DNA of 64,000 nt from Gracilaria gracilis (lineage: Eukaryota > Rhodophyta > Florideophyceae > Gracilariales > Gracilariaceae). The notes beneath the pieces are model-generated. The model had not been told where the DNA came from, searched no databases, and saw nothing but the letters and a program-made list of their open reading frames with translations. The stretch lies in NCBI GenBank assembly GCA_030374805.1, contig JARGSG010000006.1:310001-374000 (forward strand). The letters are read 5' to 3'. A program made the translations under genes and the position numbers. Positions 23,718 to 33,620 of the stretch are shown in pieces; position 1 is the stretch's first letter, and each line of letters begins with the position of its first letter.

Positions 23718-25880
23718 CTACGCTAACCGTTCGCTGTTTTCCTGCCCCTCCTGAGTGGGACTGTCCTTCTCCAAGAGTGGTGTTTCCTCGACGAAATGAA
23801 CCTGAGATGGTGATGGTTGAGCTTGTACCCTCTTTCCAGATCCATAGAGGTTACGGTGGTTCTGCTGCCTGGCACTGATCAGATGTTCCCGCACCCCTGG
23901 GGGTATTTTTTCACATCTGTTCGCCAAGTGGTCTGGCGATAAACAGAGCCAGCAGACCAATCCACCTGTCTGTGGATCACGCATTGCCATAGAGGTAGGT
24001 CGGGCAACCGGATTGGTCGGTGCCGTGGCATATGAAGATACTTGCGAACCACCCGTTGAGGTTTGTTGAGTGCTCGCCGCACTTGGTGGCGACCTTACCG
24101 AAGCTGGTGGTACTGTCGACGACCAATTACCAATAGAGGCGGCTCGTGACTGAGCCTGCGGCGCAATCACGAGATGAACCGCCATTCCTGTTGGTACGCG
24201 AATGAGCGAATCTCCCTCTGAGGTAGTGCTTTCTTCTAGCTCCAATACTGACCGTTTCGGTTTATCGTTTGAGGTATGGGACGCCAACGGCTTTTTTCCG
24301 TGACGGAGAGTGTCGCCTAGTCCTTGGGCATAACGGGCAAGCCCATTATAGTCCACCTTACGGTTGTTCGCCAGGTAATTGTGTACCTGCGAACGGATCG
24401 CTTTGTCGACATTGTCGGCGAAAAGCGACTTTAACCTACTAGTGGGAAGAAAATTACCGCATCGGGTGGCCTGATTCCAAAGGCCCAACGAGAATTCCAT
24501 TTCGGTTTGGCTGGAGCGTTGGCGATATGCCTGCACCTTAGCGTAACCTTCTTGGATAACCTCATCGGTAGCATAAGTTTCCAGCATGAAATTAACCACT
24601 TCTGGGTACATCTCTAACATCTCCGTTCCCTCTTCATCAACCGCCAGGGTGTTTTCACGAAGCCTGCCTTGCAGCAAGTGGTAAGCTTGGCCTTTAAGGT
24701 AAAACTAGAATAACCACATGGCGGCACCTTCGGAAAAACCATTTTGGTCACATGCAATCTTGAACTTCTGCAGAAACTCAATTACCGCAATGGAATCATC
24801 ACCTGTGAAGGTAGTATCAACCATCTGAAAGCTGAGCTTCTTATGGTGCTTTGTGATCTTCTGCGCAACCTCTTGGGTGTAAGCAGAGGATCGGTTTCTC
24901 AACCGATATGACCTATAATCAACCGCTTTGGTGAACAGATCGTTCAGCGGCTGACGCACCTCTAGGGTTGTATCGGTGTCCGAATCCGAGTCGGACGACT
25001 CGTACCGTTTCTTCTTACCTTTACGGTTTCTCTTTGACGACTTCTTCGCCAACCTGTTCGGTTTCTTCTTCCGTCTACATCTACGGTCACCATCCGACGA
25101 TGAACCAGTGTCGTTTTCGGAGCTCGAGTAATCGGGGTCGGAGTCGTAGCCGCGACTCTTTCCCTTCTTCCTCCTCCTTTCTCTACCCTTGCGGTTTCTG
25201 CTTCGTCGCCCCTCTTCTGGGTCAGACGAATCGTCCTCAGGTCTACCAGTCTTGGTGTCCTTTCGAACATTACCTCCAATGAATGGCAAGTACACGTCTC
25301 GAGGGCCCATCTCTATATGGCCCTCTTGATCTTGCCTTAAACTTTGTAGGCACACACTATCGGCCGGAATTGGCTTGCTTGGTGCGGAAGGACCGGCAGG
25401 GATCCTTTGTGGTATGCGGGTGACCATATTCACCCCAGGGGTTTTGGCTTCCGCCATTCCTTCAGAAACCCAAAGGTATTGAACCACTCGGTAGATATGC
25501 TCCCGGGCACCCGTTAAGAGGTATGTTTCAACCAACTTAGGTATGCGCTGAGAGATCTCGTGCACGGCGTGATCAACCACCAAGCGGGTAACGGCGTCCA
25601 TGTCCATTGAGGTCAGAGCTTCATTAAGCGTAGCGGTAAAAAGAGCTTTCGCTCGATCTTCCAATTGGAACCAAAGGTCCTCAACCGTTGTCGGCAATTC
25701 CTTAGTAGGTTCAGCAGCCAACGGTGGCTGAGTGCCGGTATCTTTGGCGGTTCCGGCCCGAGGTTGCCGAAGCAGCTCCTCGGGATTATCCAGAATTGGT
25801 TTAGCGGCCGAAGCCGCAGCAGAGCCTTTGTGGCTAGGTGGCGAAATAGAGCCACGAGTAATCCTTGTAGGTCTTTTCAT
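23718..25880 (-). pseudogene. Gypsy-1 Gag region with zinc knuckle
   Basis: It begins near 25880 (MKRPTRITRGSISPPSHKG). The first ~170 residues are of unknown fold. A very basic and acidic low-complexity stretch follows (Arg/Lys-Ser-Asp rich, about 24980-25250), then a capsid-like helical part. A CCHC knuckle (CWLCLSPDHLANRC, about 23930-23975) lies near the C-terminus. Gag packages element RNA. Sixteen ACC-N5-GGT or closely similar sites lie in the 25880-24500 part alone, without regard to reading frame. Fossil. Confidence 0.8.
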
Positions 25881-26027
25881 AGTGACAAATAGTGGTATCC
25901 AATTGCTTCGCGAGTATTCCTAAGAAACCAAATAGGTGTGTGAACTTCCAGAATTCTTTCCAAAGTCTTCTGTTCACTAGTAAAAGTACGACAAAAACCA
26001 AGAAACTTCTAAGTCGGGAGACCGAAA

Positions 26028-26533
26028 TGTCGTACAAATACCGATAGGGTGTGGAGTCCGCCTGTTAGAGAGAGCCTGCGAGGCCTCAACCTAAAGGGGG
26101 AAAACACACAACCAATATGGTAGTAGGGCGCCTGAAACCCGCAGGGGCAAACGACGGGGCAAGTAGTCTAGACCGTGTAGGTGTACGGTAGTAGACGTCG
26201 ACGCGCGGTAAAACGTGAATAGTAATAGAGTAGCAAGTGACCAAGATGGTATAGTTACTGCCCTTGTGCTGCCTGACTTTACAATACCCAAGGGGGAAGG
26301 CGAGGTGCACCACAATATATACAAGGTGCACCGACGCCGATCTCCCATGTGGGCATGACGTCATCGGCTGCACCCATGACCTACTGTCATGGGCCAGCAA
26401 TGCTAAGCTATCCTAAACTATAAATTAGAAATTAGAAATTATAAAATACAAAATACCAATTGTACAGTGCAGCCAGCAAGGCGCACCAGTAGGCCCACGT
26501 GGCACCAACCCATGGAGGTCTCATTGTACTACA
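26028..26533 (-). repeat. Gypsy-1 5' LTR
   Basis: 506-bp copy of the LTR at 16782. On the minus strand it starts TGTAGTACAATGAGA and ends TTTGTACGACA. Exact ACC-N5-GGT sites at 26040, 26111, 26172 and 26240 occupy the same four offsets as in the 3' LTR. Confidence 0.92.
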
Positions 26534-27700
26534 AGACTCGAACTTGGTGTCCGGGTTCATCTTTAATACGTATGCCACACACCCAAACACTCGAACATTC
26601 TTCAACGAAGGTGTGGAATAAGTTACAAGAAAGTACGGAGTTAATCCAGTAGTAGAGTGGAGAACTCTGTTGCGCACATATATAACGTGCTTCAACGCAT
26701 ACGGTCATAAACATTCTGGCATATTGGCCTGTAGCAACAACGCTCGAGCAGCTTCCTCCATTGTGCGACTAATGCGCTCTGCTATTGCATTGTGCTCAGG
26801 GGTGTACGGAGGCGAGAACGAGGTTCCTTGGAGACCGTTCGCAGAGTTCTCCTGCAGAGCAATGTACTCTTCCGCATTATATGAGTGCACTTTGGCAATT
26901 TGACCTCCTTCAAGCTGCTGGAGCTTCTGTGCTACAGCTGCATATACTTCTGCAAGTTGACTTCGGTGTACCATAAACCCTAATAATGCATACCTAGAGT
27001 GTTCATCAATGAATGCTGACGCGTATTGGAAGTGATCTGGAAATGACGGGAGCAAGGGCCCTAGGATATCAGAGTGCACAATGTCTCCGACACCAGTGGC
27101 ACGATCAAACTTGCCTAAGAACGGAAGTTTGTTGGCCTTTCCAAGTCGACATGGGCGACAGAACTTTTCCATTTGAGCCAGCTTCGGCACTCTATTGGCA
27201 TATTTGTGCACAACCTGCAGGTCTCTTGGATTGATATGGGCAAGTCGTCGATGCCATAGTTGACGCAAGTCATTATGGCGTGCAGAAAGGACATGCCTAG
27301 AGTTAACTTTCGTGAGTAGATCAGGCAGAGTGTACAAACCTGACCGTTTATCTCTTTGACCGCATCCAATAACAAACCCATCCACATGCGTGAGATGAAC
27401 ATCACGCGCGCGGAAGAAAGACTCGATGCCCTTGTCAGCCATGCGTCCCACAGACACCAATTTATATTCGAGATCAGGAACCAAGAGTGCGTCTGTGAGA
27501 CGCAAGTTCGCATTCTCGAACGGTAGTATGACATCACCTCGTCGTGTAGCAGTCACAGTACCACTTATGAGCCAGCTATATGGTTCGTTCGTTAACTTCA
27601 TGCAGCGAACTGGGAACAAATACAGACTTGGAGAAAAAGAAGTGCGATGTTGCACCAATGTCGGCATATGTGTCCATAACCCTCTCTGCTGGTGGGAGTA
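26534..27700 (-). pseudogene. Copia-B2 protease end and integrase
   Basis: Minus strand. A GAG-pre-integrase/HHCC part (LRQLWHRRLAHINPRDLQVV...CRPCRLGKANK, about 27110-27280) is followed by the DDE core (VHSDILGPL, AFIDEHSRYALLGF, PPYTPEHNAIAERISRT, about 26740-27090). The integrase then continues (IYVRNRVLHSTTGLTPYFL, VRVFGCVAYV) up to Gypsy-1, and resumes at 16781 on the other side. Fossil. Confidence 0.86.
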
Positions 27701-28733
27701 CGGTAGACTTCTCCACGGACATCCCTGCGATTTCAATCTTTGAGGACTTTCCGGACGACCTTGTCAAAGGCTTGGAGTTTCCGGGTTTATCCTTAGACCT
27801 CACCTTCAACTTGTCAAGAATGCTCTTGGGCAAGTGGTTGTCAGGGTTGTCAGGGTTCATGTGACATCTATCAACAGTGTGTCCATCACGATCACAGAAG
27901 GGACAATGGTAACCATGGCTGGCAGCGGCAGCGTATGCACGCCCTGAAAACTCGTTGTGGGTGTGACCATATGAGTTGTTACCGTCCTTATGGTCCAGAC
28001 TGACAGGGCCGGAAGAGGATTTGAAGCTTCCAGATCTCTTGGACTTGCCTTTCTTGCGAGTGCGAGTTCGACCAGAACTTCCCGAAACCATCTGTCGTGC
28101 ATTGTACTCGCCAATGAGAGTTGTTGCAACATAGTCCCATGCAAAATCAGATATGTCCTTGGTGCGAAGTGCGGCTGCCGTGGACTCCAATGAGCAGCTG
28201 GGGTCAATAGAGGCAAGAAGCATCGGAGCCTTGTGAGATTCCGGAATAGCAGCGTCCTTGCCCATGCGATCCAACTGCGAGAACAGGGCAGTGAACTGGT
28301 CCACGTATTCTGACATGTTCTGATCATTGTTTGACATACGTAATAGTTGCGTTTGCACGGTGATCCTAGAGACAGTGCGATTGGAGGCGTAGCGCGCATC
28401 GAGCAGTTCAATCATGCGTCCCGGATCATCATCAACATCCATTACAACTCTTAGAGGAGAATCACCAAGTGCACAAATAATGATAGCAAATGCTTTCTCC
28501 CGTTTCATTATGATACAAGAGCTGCTTTGGGAGCTACTTGGAGCCGTATCTTGGGTAGTAGCAGCTGATGAGGATTGCTCTGAACTCGATACCACAACGT
28601 TCCAGACACCTTTGATTCGGCATGCGGCACGAAGGCGATGGCGCCAAAGGGTATAATCTTCCCCACGCTTACCATGAAAGCGTGGGATCTTGACACCAGA
28701 TTTGGCTTCAGACTCAACTTCCGAGTCCGACAT
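27576..28733 (-). pseudogene. Copia-B2 gag
   Basis: The likely start is the ATG at 28733 (MSDSEVESEAKSGVKIPRF), which has a match in B1 at about 606. A Ty1-type Gag core covers the first ~200 residues (LWRHRLRAACRIKG, MSEYVDQFTALFSQLDRMG). A basic Gly/Ser/Lys stretch follows, then a CCHC knuckle (CPFCDRDGHTVDRCH, about 27865-27910). The protease starts near the end (ADIGATSHFFFS). The sequence is not closely related to Copia-A Gag. Fossil. Confidence 0.87.
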
Positions 28734-29735
28734 GCTCCAAAACAAAGTTACCAAACTCCAGTACAAGGGATTTCACGAGTAGAAGAGAAACAAAGGAATC
28801 ACAGAAGCCGCGTGAGGGAAACAATTCTTCCTTCACAAAGGAGGGTAGGGCTGGAGTGGAATAAGGACTCAACACTAAACAGCGGGGTCGCCAACGGAGA
28901 CTCTTTAACGAAGTCTGCAACGCTCGTCTCGACGCGTCCAGTACGCGACCACAAGCGGAGTAGAACTCGACGCTCGGAGTATACTCACGGGTGAGAGACA
29001 ACCAACCCGGAACAGAAAGGGCAGAGTGGAGGATGCAATGCCACTTCCCCACAAGCAAGTAAAGGAGGAGCTGGAGTGGAGTCCATCTCAACACTCAACA
29101 GCGAGGGCGCCAGCGGAGACTGTGGGGTAGTCAGCAACCCTAGTCGGGACGCGTCCCGTACGCGATCACAGGCGGAGTTCGGAGATTCGACGCCCGGAGC
29201 AAGTTCACGAATGAGGTACAACTCGAACCCGGAATGATGATGAAACTTCTTAGGCGGAGGAACTGACAGGAGAAACTACCTCCGCTACCCTGTGGGTCCG
29301 AACTCTTGGTTCCCGGTCACTCTCTCCGGGTGAGGCACGATTTGATCACCTGCCAAGCTCTGCGTACTTCAGGGGGAGGGGCTGTTAGTCCCTACGAGAC
29401 GTCCCAAAGAGGGTACTAGTCGAGATACACTTTCCCCAGTTGAACCCTCGCTGGTCTCTTACGAGAACGTAGCCCGGTCTTTCGGCGCAGTACGGTCGCT
29501 CCTACGCTTTCAAGCCCGTTTCATCGACCTCCGTACTCCACGGACGCAGAGCAGGATTTTGCTGTCTCCCTTGTCTCGAGCCGGCGGGTTACTAAGAAAC
29601 GGGATATGTGTTCACCATTCGCCAGAGAGAAAACAGCGGGGTACTCTAACGCAGATAGCAAAACTTCCAAAAAAAAGTAGTAAGTAAGAAATGAGCGCGA
29701 CGTCTGCAAGTTGTCGACGCTCTGGGCCCATAACC
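28734..29735 (-). other. Copia-B2 untranslated leader with primer-binding site
   Basis: One kilobase between LTR and gag without a recognisable gene; it is duplicated at 609-1610. The 14 bases next to the LTR (29722-29735) read GGTTATGGGCCCAG on the minus strand, the half-tRNA initiator-Met primer site. This is what fixes the LTR end at 29736. Confidence 0.82.
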
Positions 29736-30445
29736 TGACGATACGCACGCAGGTAGGGTAGAAAGGGAAGTAGAGATGGATATGGAAGAAAGAGAAAGTA
29801 AAACAAGTGAAGGTTGACGGCCTTAGGTCGACCCGTTTACTCGAGGGTCGTCGATCGCAACCTAAAAATACCCTAGCGCGCGCTTCACCGTCGTCGCAGC
29901 AAACGACGACGGCGGTCGTTACAAGTTGCACGTGTGTGCAGTTGTGCACGGAAAGCGCGCGCAAACTAGAGTACAACAATTTCAAATAACTAAATCAATC
30001 AACACTACAAATCCATTGCCAGTCTTTTGATTCAGAACCAGATCTAAAAAATCAGCAATTTGCATGGTGGCACTTCAATTGCCTTGCGCAGCCCAGAATC
30101 GCATATTGCATGCAAAACTGCCCATTCCAGCCTAGAAAAGCATATCCTCGCTATCTGCATAGTCAGTCTACTACTCTAAGCCTCGTCCATTCACAGAGCT
30201 CCACTTGGCCCATACCACCATAAACCTCCATACAATCCATGGCACTTGTAAACACCACGTTGCACAAGGGAATTCGCAGTAGCCAATCTTATTGCCGTTT
30301 CACGTTGGGGTTGAGCAGAGGAGTATATGCGCTTTTGCGAAGAGTGTGCCCAAAAGTGCCCATTTTCCGCGGCAACTTTGCTTCCAAGTAGTCCGAGACC
30401 AACCTGAAGGACTGACAGGCACTTGACCATGTTCCAACGTCAACA
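29736..30445 (-). repeat. Copia-B2 5' LTR
   Basis: 710 bp: TGTTGACGTTGG...CGTATCGTCA on the minus strand. It carries the shared module (AAAAGCGCATATA, GATTGGCTACTGC-like) near 30270-30345. It is inserted into a LINE, which resumes at 30446. Confidence 0.9.
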
Positions 30446-31283
30446 CATTGTACTTTGAGAACCCATACTGATACTCATGAAACTCGATAGAGTTGACCAC
30501 AATCGAGTTTAATGCAGACGAAATTGCTTTACGCAAGTGCGGCAGAATAGACATCGGTCGGTAGTTGGATGGTACCGAGATGTCTCCTTTCTTGTATATG
30601 GGCGATATGCGAGTCTGCCGCAACGTTGAAGGTAGATATGCCAACTTGCCGCACGCCCGCCACAGCTTGAGAAGCGTGGACGCGCACAAAGCTGGACTGA
30701 CCTGTAGCATTTCCGACGCCACGTTATAACGTCCAATCGTTCTTCCCTTCTTTGCATCCTTGATCGACTCTTCCAATGCAATCCGGAACGAGTCCGGAAC
30801 GTCAAATGGGACTGCTTTCACCCCACATTCTGGTGGTTGGTCTTCGGCAATAAACTCAGCATAGTCCTGTGGGTCTAATGGATTTCCACGTTCTAGTGCC
30901 CGTGCGCTATGTTGAGATCGTAATTTCATCACCCAGTTGATTCGATTCACTGTTTGAGATGCTGTTTCGTTTTCGGCGGTGTCAAGAAATTCGTCCAACA
31001 GTTGTCTCTTCTTTTCCCTACAACCACTTTTTCTGAATCGGTCAATCACCTTGTACATATTCCACATTTGAATGTTGCCACTTCGTTTCCACCGTTTGCA
31101 ATACGTAGATCGCACACGACTCAACTGGTCAAGAATAGAATCCCAGAAGAAGCGATATCGGCCAGGACGCATTGATACGGAACTGATCCAGGGGCTACTG
31201 ATTGTGTCCACAAGTTGGGCACAAGCATCTTCCAGATCTTCTTTTGAGTTTGCGTGGTCAAAACGTGAAGACACATTAGGCAA
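30446..31283 (-). pseudogene. LINE L1 reverse transcriptase, N-terminal half
   Basis: About 280 residues upstream of the Copia-B LTR. Visible are the linker after the endonuclease (WISSVSMRPGRYRFFWD, YCKRWKRSGN) and the first RT blocks (ISPIYKKGDISVPSNYRPMSI, ...FHEYQYGFSKY). The catalytic block with Y/FADD lies beyond the break and is not in this piece. The RT would prime on nicked target DNA. The same region in plus orientation is at 36192-37440. Confidence 0.85.
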
Positions 31284-31293
31284 TTTTGGCTTT

Positions 31294-32043
31294 TTAATAC
31301 GTCTGAGCGTCTTCGATTTTGTCCACGCATTTGAGTCGCGCCCTCGAAATCTTCGGTTTTCGTGGTGAGAATTGAGTTGTCATCCAGTCAATGTCTGCAA
31401 CAACCATGTTGTGATCCGAGACTGCATCCCACGATGCACTTGCTGTTGCTACATTTCGAAGTGACACTCGCTTCGAAATGAAAAAATCCACTACGCTCGA
31501 ACCATTTGGGGTGCGAAAAGTTGGCGTGAACTTGGATGGAGCCCTCAGCAAAAGGTGCCATTTGCGGATTCACGCTCGGAAGCGGCGACGACGCCTGTTT
31601 GTTCGTTGATCCCAGTCGTCATGAAGGGAATTCTAGTCGCCAGCCAGTAACGTCGGACCACAGATCAAAGACTTCAATCGCTCCAGGAATCCCTTCATGT
31701 CCTCATCTGAAGCGCTCGGACTAAGATATACTCTTATCACATTGAGATCTGGGCGAACTCTCAGTGCCAGGAGTTGGTATGCCGCGGTGGCGTACTTGTC
31801 CACGACCTTCGTACAGAAGCGCTGATGGTGGAAATTCGGGATCCCACCTCTCGGCGCTCGGCTCCTATACTCCACTTCCAGCGCCACACTCACATGTGTC
31901 AATGCCAAGGACACCTCACCGGAGGGACGTTGCCATGTTTCCACAACGCACAGAAAGTCTAATCCTAAAACTTTCCATGCACGGTGGACTTCGGCCTCGG
32001 TATGTGCGAGACCTCTCACGTTGAAAGTACCAACCCAGATCAC
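31294..32043 (-). pseudogene. LINE L1 APE-type endonuclease
   Basis: Exo_endo_phos-family domain. It shows the N-terminal GTFNVRGL, the catalytic Glu in CVVETWQRP, YLSPSASDED, a GD(W)NAR block where L1 has TAG for the Trp, and the terminal SDHNMVVADIDW with the catalytic His. The endonuclease nicks target DNA to start reverse transcription. The first ORF most likely starts from a non-ATG codon or reads in from upstream, since its first methionine-like codon is GTG. Decayed by one stop and a frameshift. Confidence 0.85.
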
Positions 32044-32693
32044 AACACCTCACCATTTTGGTGACCATCGTGTAGAATTGAACCGGTTTGCGTTGCAGTC
32101 GAAGGCACATTAATGCTCACGGAGAACACATTTCGTACCAATCTGTTCGAACGACGCATTTCGTGGTCATAAGTGGGAGCACCATCGTGGTCCCAATCCG
32201 ATGACAGACCCTCATTTGAAGTCTGAAGCGGTTCCAATGGGCTCGTTTAGGCCCCTTCCATAGTGATATCTTTCGGATCGGCGGTCACTGCTCTTGTACT
32301 CGCAGTGATTGCAGTGGTGTGCTGTGCGAATTGTGGGAGTTCGTTAATTACCGTTTTATGAGCTTCATTGTTTGCCCCAGACATCGAAACGACACTTTGT
32401 CGAGTGTCGGTGGACAACTCCAACGACTGCGATTGTTGTTCAATTTCGACGATGTGGGAGATTTGTTGAGTGTTCGGCTCGTATTCTGTTGCAATGGGCT
32501 GTTCAGAGTCAGTTGAAATGCTCAGAGGCTGTGGCGATTCTGTTGCTCTTGCGTCCTCTGCCACAAAGTGGACATTCGTCCCACGCCCAGTATTGCCGTG
32601 TATCGTCCGATCAGTGCGCTTAACTATCGTCGAAACCCTTCTTTCAACGATGGACATGGTTGACTCTTCTGCAAAACGTACATGAGTTCTCAC
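32040..32693 (-). pseudogene. LINE L1 ORF1-like region
   Basis: Two adjacent stretches (about 149 and 66 codons) upstream of the endonuclease. They are rich in Ser, Thr, Glu and Gln, with no zinc knuckle or RRM that I can see. The position suggests the LINE ORF1 protein that coats element RNA, but no motif proves it. Confidence 0.45.
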
Positions 32694-32697
32694 TTTC

Positions 32698-33050
32698 GTA
32701 TGAGGTTTCGCACAGAATGATGGGTATCCGATGGTACTTCAATGAGTTTCCATCGAACCCTGTGAATGCACGTGATGTACTTGGACACGAGTACTGGAAG
32801 TACGGAAGACTCAAAGTACTACTTGGAATGGAAGATTGGCCACCTGGAGAAAGGCAGGAGGCGATCGAAATACTAGAGGTACTGGAAGAAGCACAGTTGT
32901 AAATCTGTGCCATAAGTAGTAAGAATGAATGCGTTGGTTTGTAATTGACCAAGTTAGTTCACACCATGAAAGTGTTACCCTGCTGCTCTTCATGGTATAT
33001 TGGGAACACTATAAATAAAATTGCAATTGATTGAAAAATTGAAAAAAAAC
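32698..33050 (+). mobile_element. LINE 3' end with A-rich tail
   Basis: The last ~68 codons of the LINE ORF2 (SHRMMGIRWYF..., EYWKYGRLKV, GMEDWPPGERQEA, ending EEAQL at 32902). A ~150-bp 3' untranslated part follows, ending in an A-rich tail (GAAAAATTGAAAAAAAAC). Copia-A LTR sequence follows directly, so this LINE inserted into a Copia-A LTR. It is head-to-head with the inverted L1 segment. The same 3' end lies at 38394-38732. Confidence 0.82.
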
Positions 33051-33620
33051 ATTGATGCAACTTGGTGCGCTATGGTGATGAGTCAGGTACAGTCATGAGG
33101 ATTACACGAACACTGCGGTAACATGTTGTGGGAACTTATGGCATTGAGTGAATTTGTGGTTACGTGGTACTTGGTGAGCTGGAGCATACATATATTGGTG
33201 TGGTGTACGGATTACAGTGTATTGGCACGATGTGAATTTGTGCATGGTCATCGTTATGTGTAGGCACGTAACTTGTTGAGTAGGAACGTAACTTGTTGAG
33301 TAGGCACGTAACTTGTTGAGTAGGCACGTAACTTGTTGTGCACTGTTGTGCACTGTTGTGCCTTGTTAGTTGTAAGCTGTCATGAATTGCGGCAGTGTTA
33401 CCATGTTATGTTAGATGATGATTGGTAGTATTGTGTGTCCCCGCTTGGGGGCTTAGGTTTTACTCCGAGTGGAAGTGAGCGGTAGTGCGACGACGTAGTG
33501 CTATATAAGTTGTAACAGAAGCACCTCCAAGTAAATCCGAGCCAGAGCTGGCGAACTTCCTTTGCATATCCCCACCTTCCCTTCGCATCAACCTTCCCAT
33601 CCCAGCTATAACGCCCATCA
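33051..33620 (+). repeat. Copia-A4 LTR, 3' part
   Basis: This matches 2091-2618 of the Copia-A1 LTR, starting at CATTGATGCAAC. The first part of the LTR is not in the window to the left. It contains a four-unit version of the 20-bp minisatellite (33260-33339). It is followed by the half-tRNA primer site at 33621-33634. Confidence 0.88.
33260..33339 (+). repeat. 20-bp minisatellite in Copia-A4 LTR, four units
   Basis: Four tandem units of GTAGGCACGTAACTTGTTGA with one base change in the second unit. The A1 LTRs have two units. Confidence 0.88.

Larger units (their letters stand above)
16782..26533 (-). mobile_element. Gypsy-1 LTR retrotransposon rich in ACC-N5-GGT (fossil)
   Basis: A 9.75-kb Ty3/Gypsy element on the minus strand with 506-bp LTRs (16782-17287, 26028-26533). 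It is flanked by the near-matching 5-bp duplications agaat (16777-16781) and agact (26534-26538). Order on the minus strand: LTR, gag with zinc knuckle, protease, reverse transcriptase, RNase H, integrase with chromodomain-like tail, 2.25 kb without coding capacity, LTR. The LTRs are about 96% identical by eye. It is structurally complete; the coding part is broken in about four or five places. Its striking property is the dispersed interrupted palindrome described separately. Confidence 0.93.
16782..26533. repeat. Dispersed interrupted palindrome ACC-N5-GGT, 69 exact copies
   Basis: Hand count of exact matches: 4 in each LTR, 22 in the 3' noncoding region, 39 in the gag-pol part (for example 20371, 21013, 21049, 22629, 23111, 23138, 23168, 23393, 24738, 24922, 25052). 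The average spacing is about 140 bp. Six fixed bases predict about 2.4 in 9.75 kb. The five middle bases vary freely. Sites fall in all three codon phases and also outside genes, so a repeated peptide does not explain them. Elsewhere in the window I met only isolated cases (for example 3633 and 59656). What binds or uses it is unknown. Confidence 0.85.
14183..30445 (-). mobile_element. Copia-B2 LTR retrotransposon (fossil, nested host of Gypsy-1)
   Basis: A Ty1/Copia element on the minus strand: 5' LTR 29736-30445, leader, gag, protease, integrase, reverse transcriptase, RNase H, 3' LTR ending at 14682. Gypsy-1 interrupts it inside the integrase at 16782-26533; outside that insertion all parts are in order. 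Its 3' LTR is shared with Copia-B1, giving an LTR-internal-LTR-internal tandem. It is broken in about four places apart from the insertion. Confidence 0.9.
30446..32697 (-). mobile_element. LINE copy L1, 5' and central part
   Basis: A non-LTR retrotransposon with an ORF1-like region, APE-type endonuclease and reverse transcriptase, read on the minus strand. It is cut on the left by the Copia-B2 LTR. On the right it abuts a plus-strand LINE 3' end at about 32698. It is decayed: it carries an in-frame TAG in the endonuclease at the Trp codon of GDWNAR and at least one frameshift between the endonuclease halves. Confidence 0.85.

Noticed and set aside
19537-25880. ACC-N5-GGT as a by-product of a repeated peptide or codon preference in Gypsy-1
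   Set aside because: The sites fall in all three phases relative to the reading frame and are equally or more frequent in the LTRs and the 3' noncoding block, so coding sequence does not explain them.
33261-33340. Four-unit repeat as a CRISPR-like array
   Set aside because: The units are directly tandem without spacers and lie inside a Copia LTR of a eukaryotic element.
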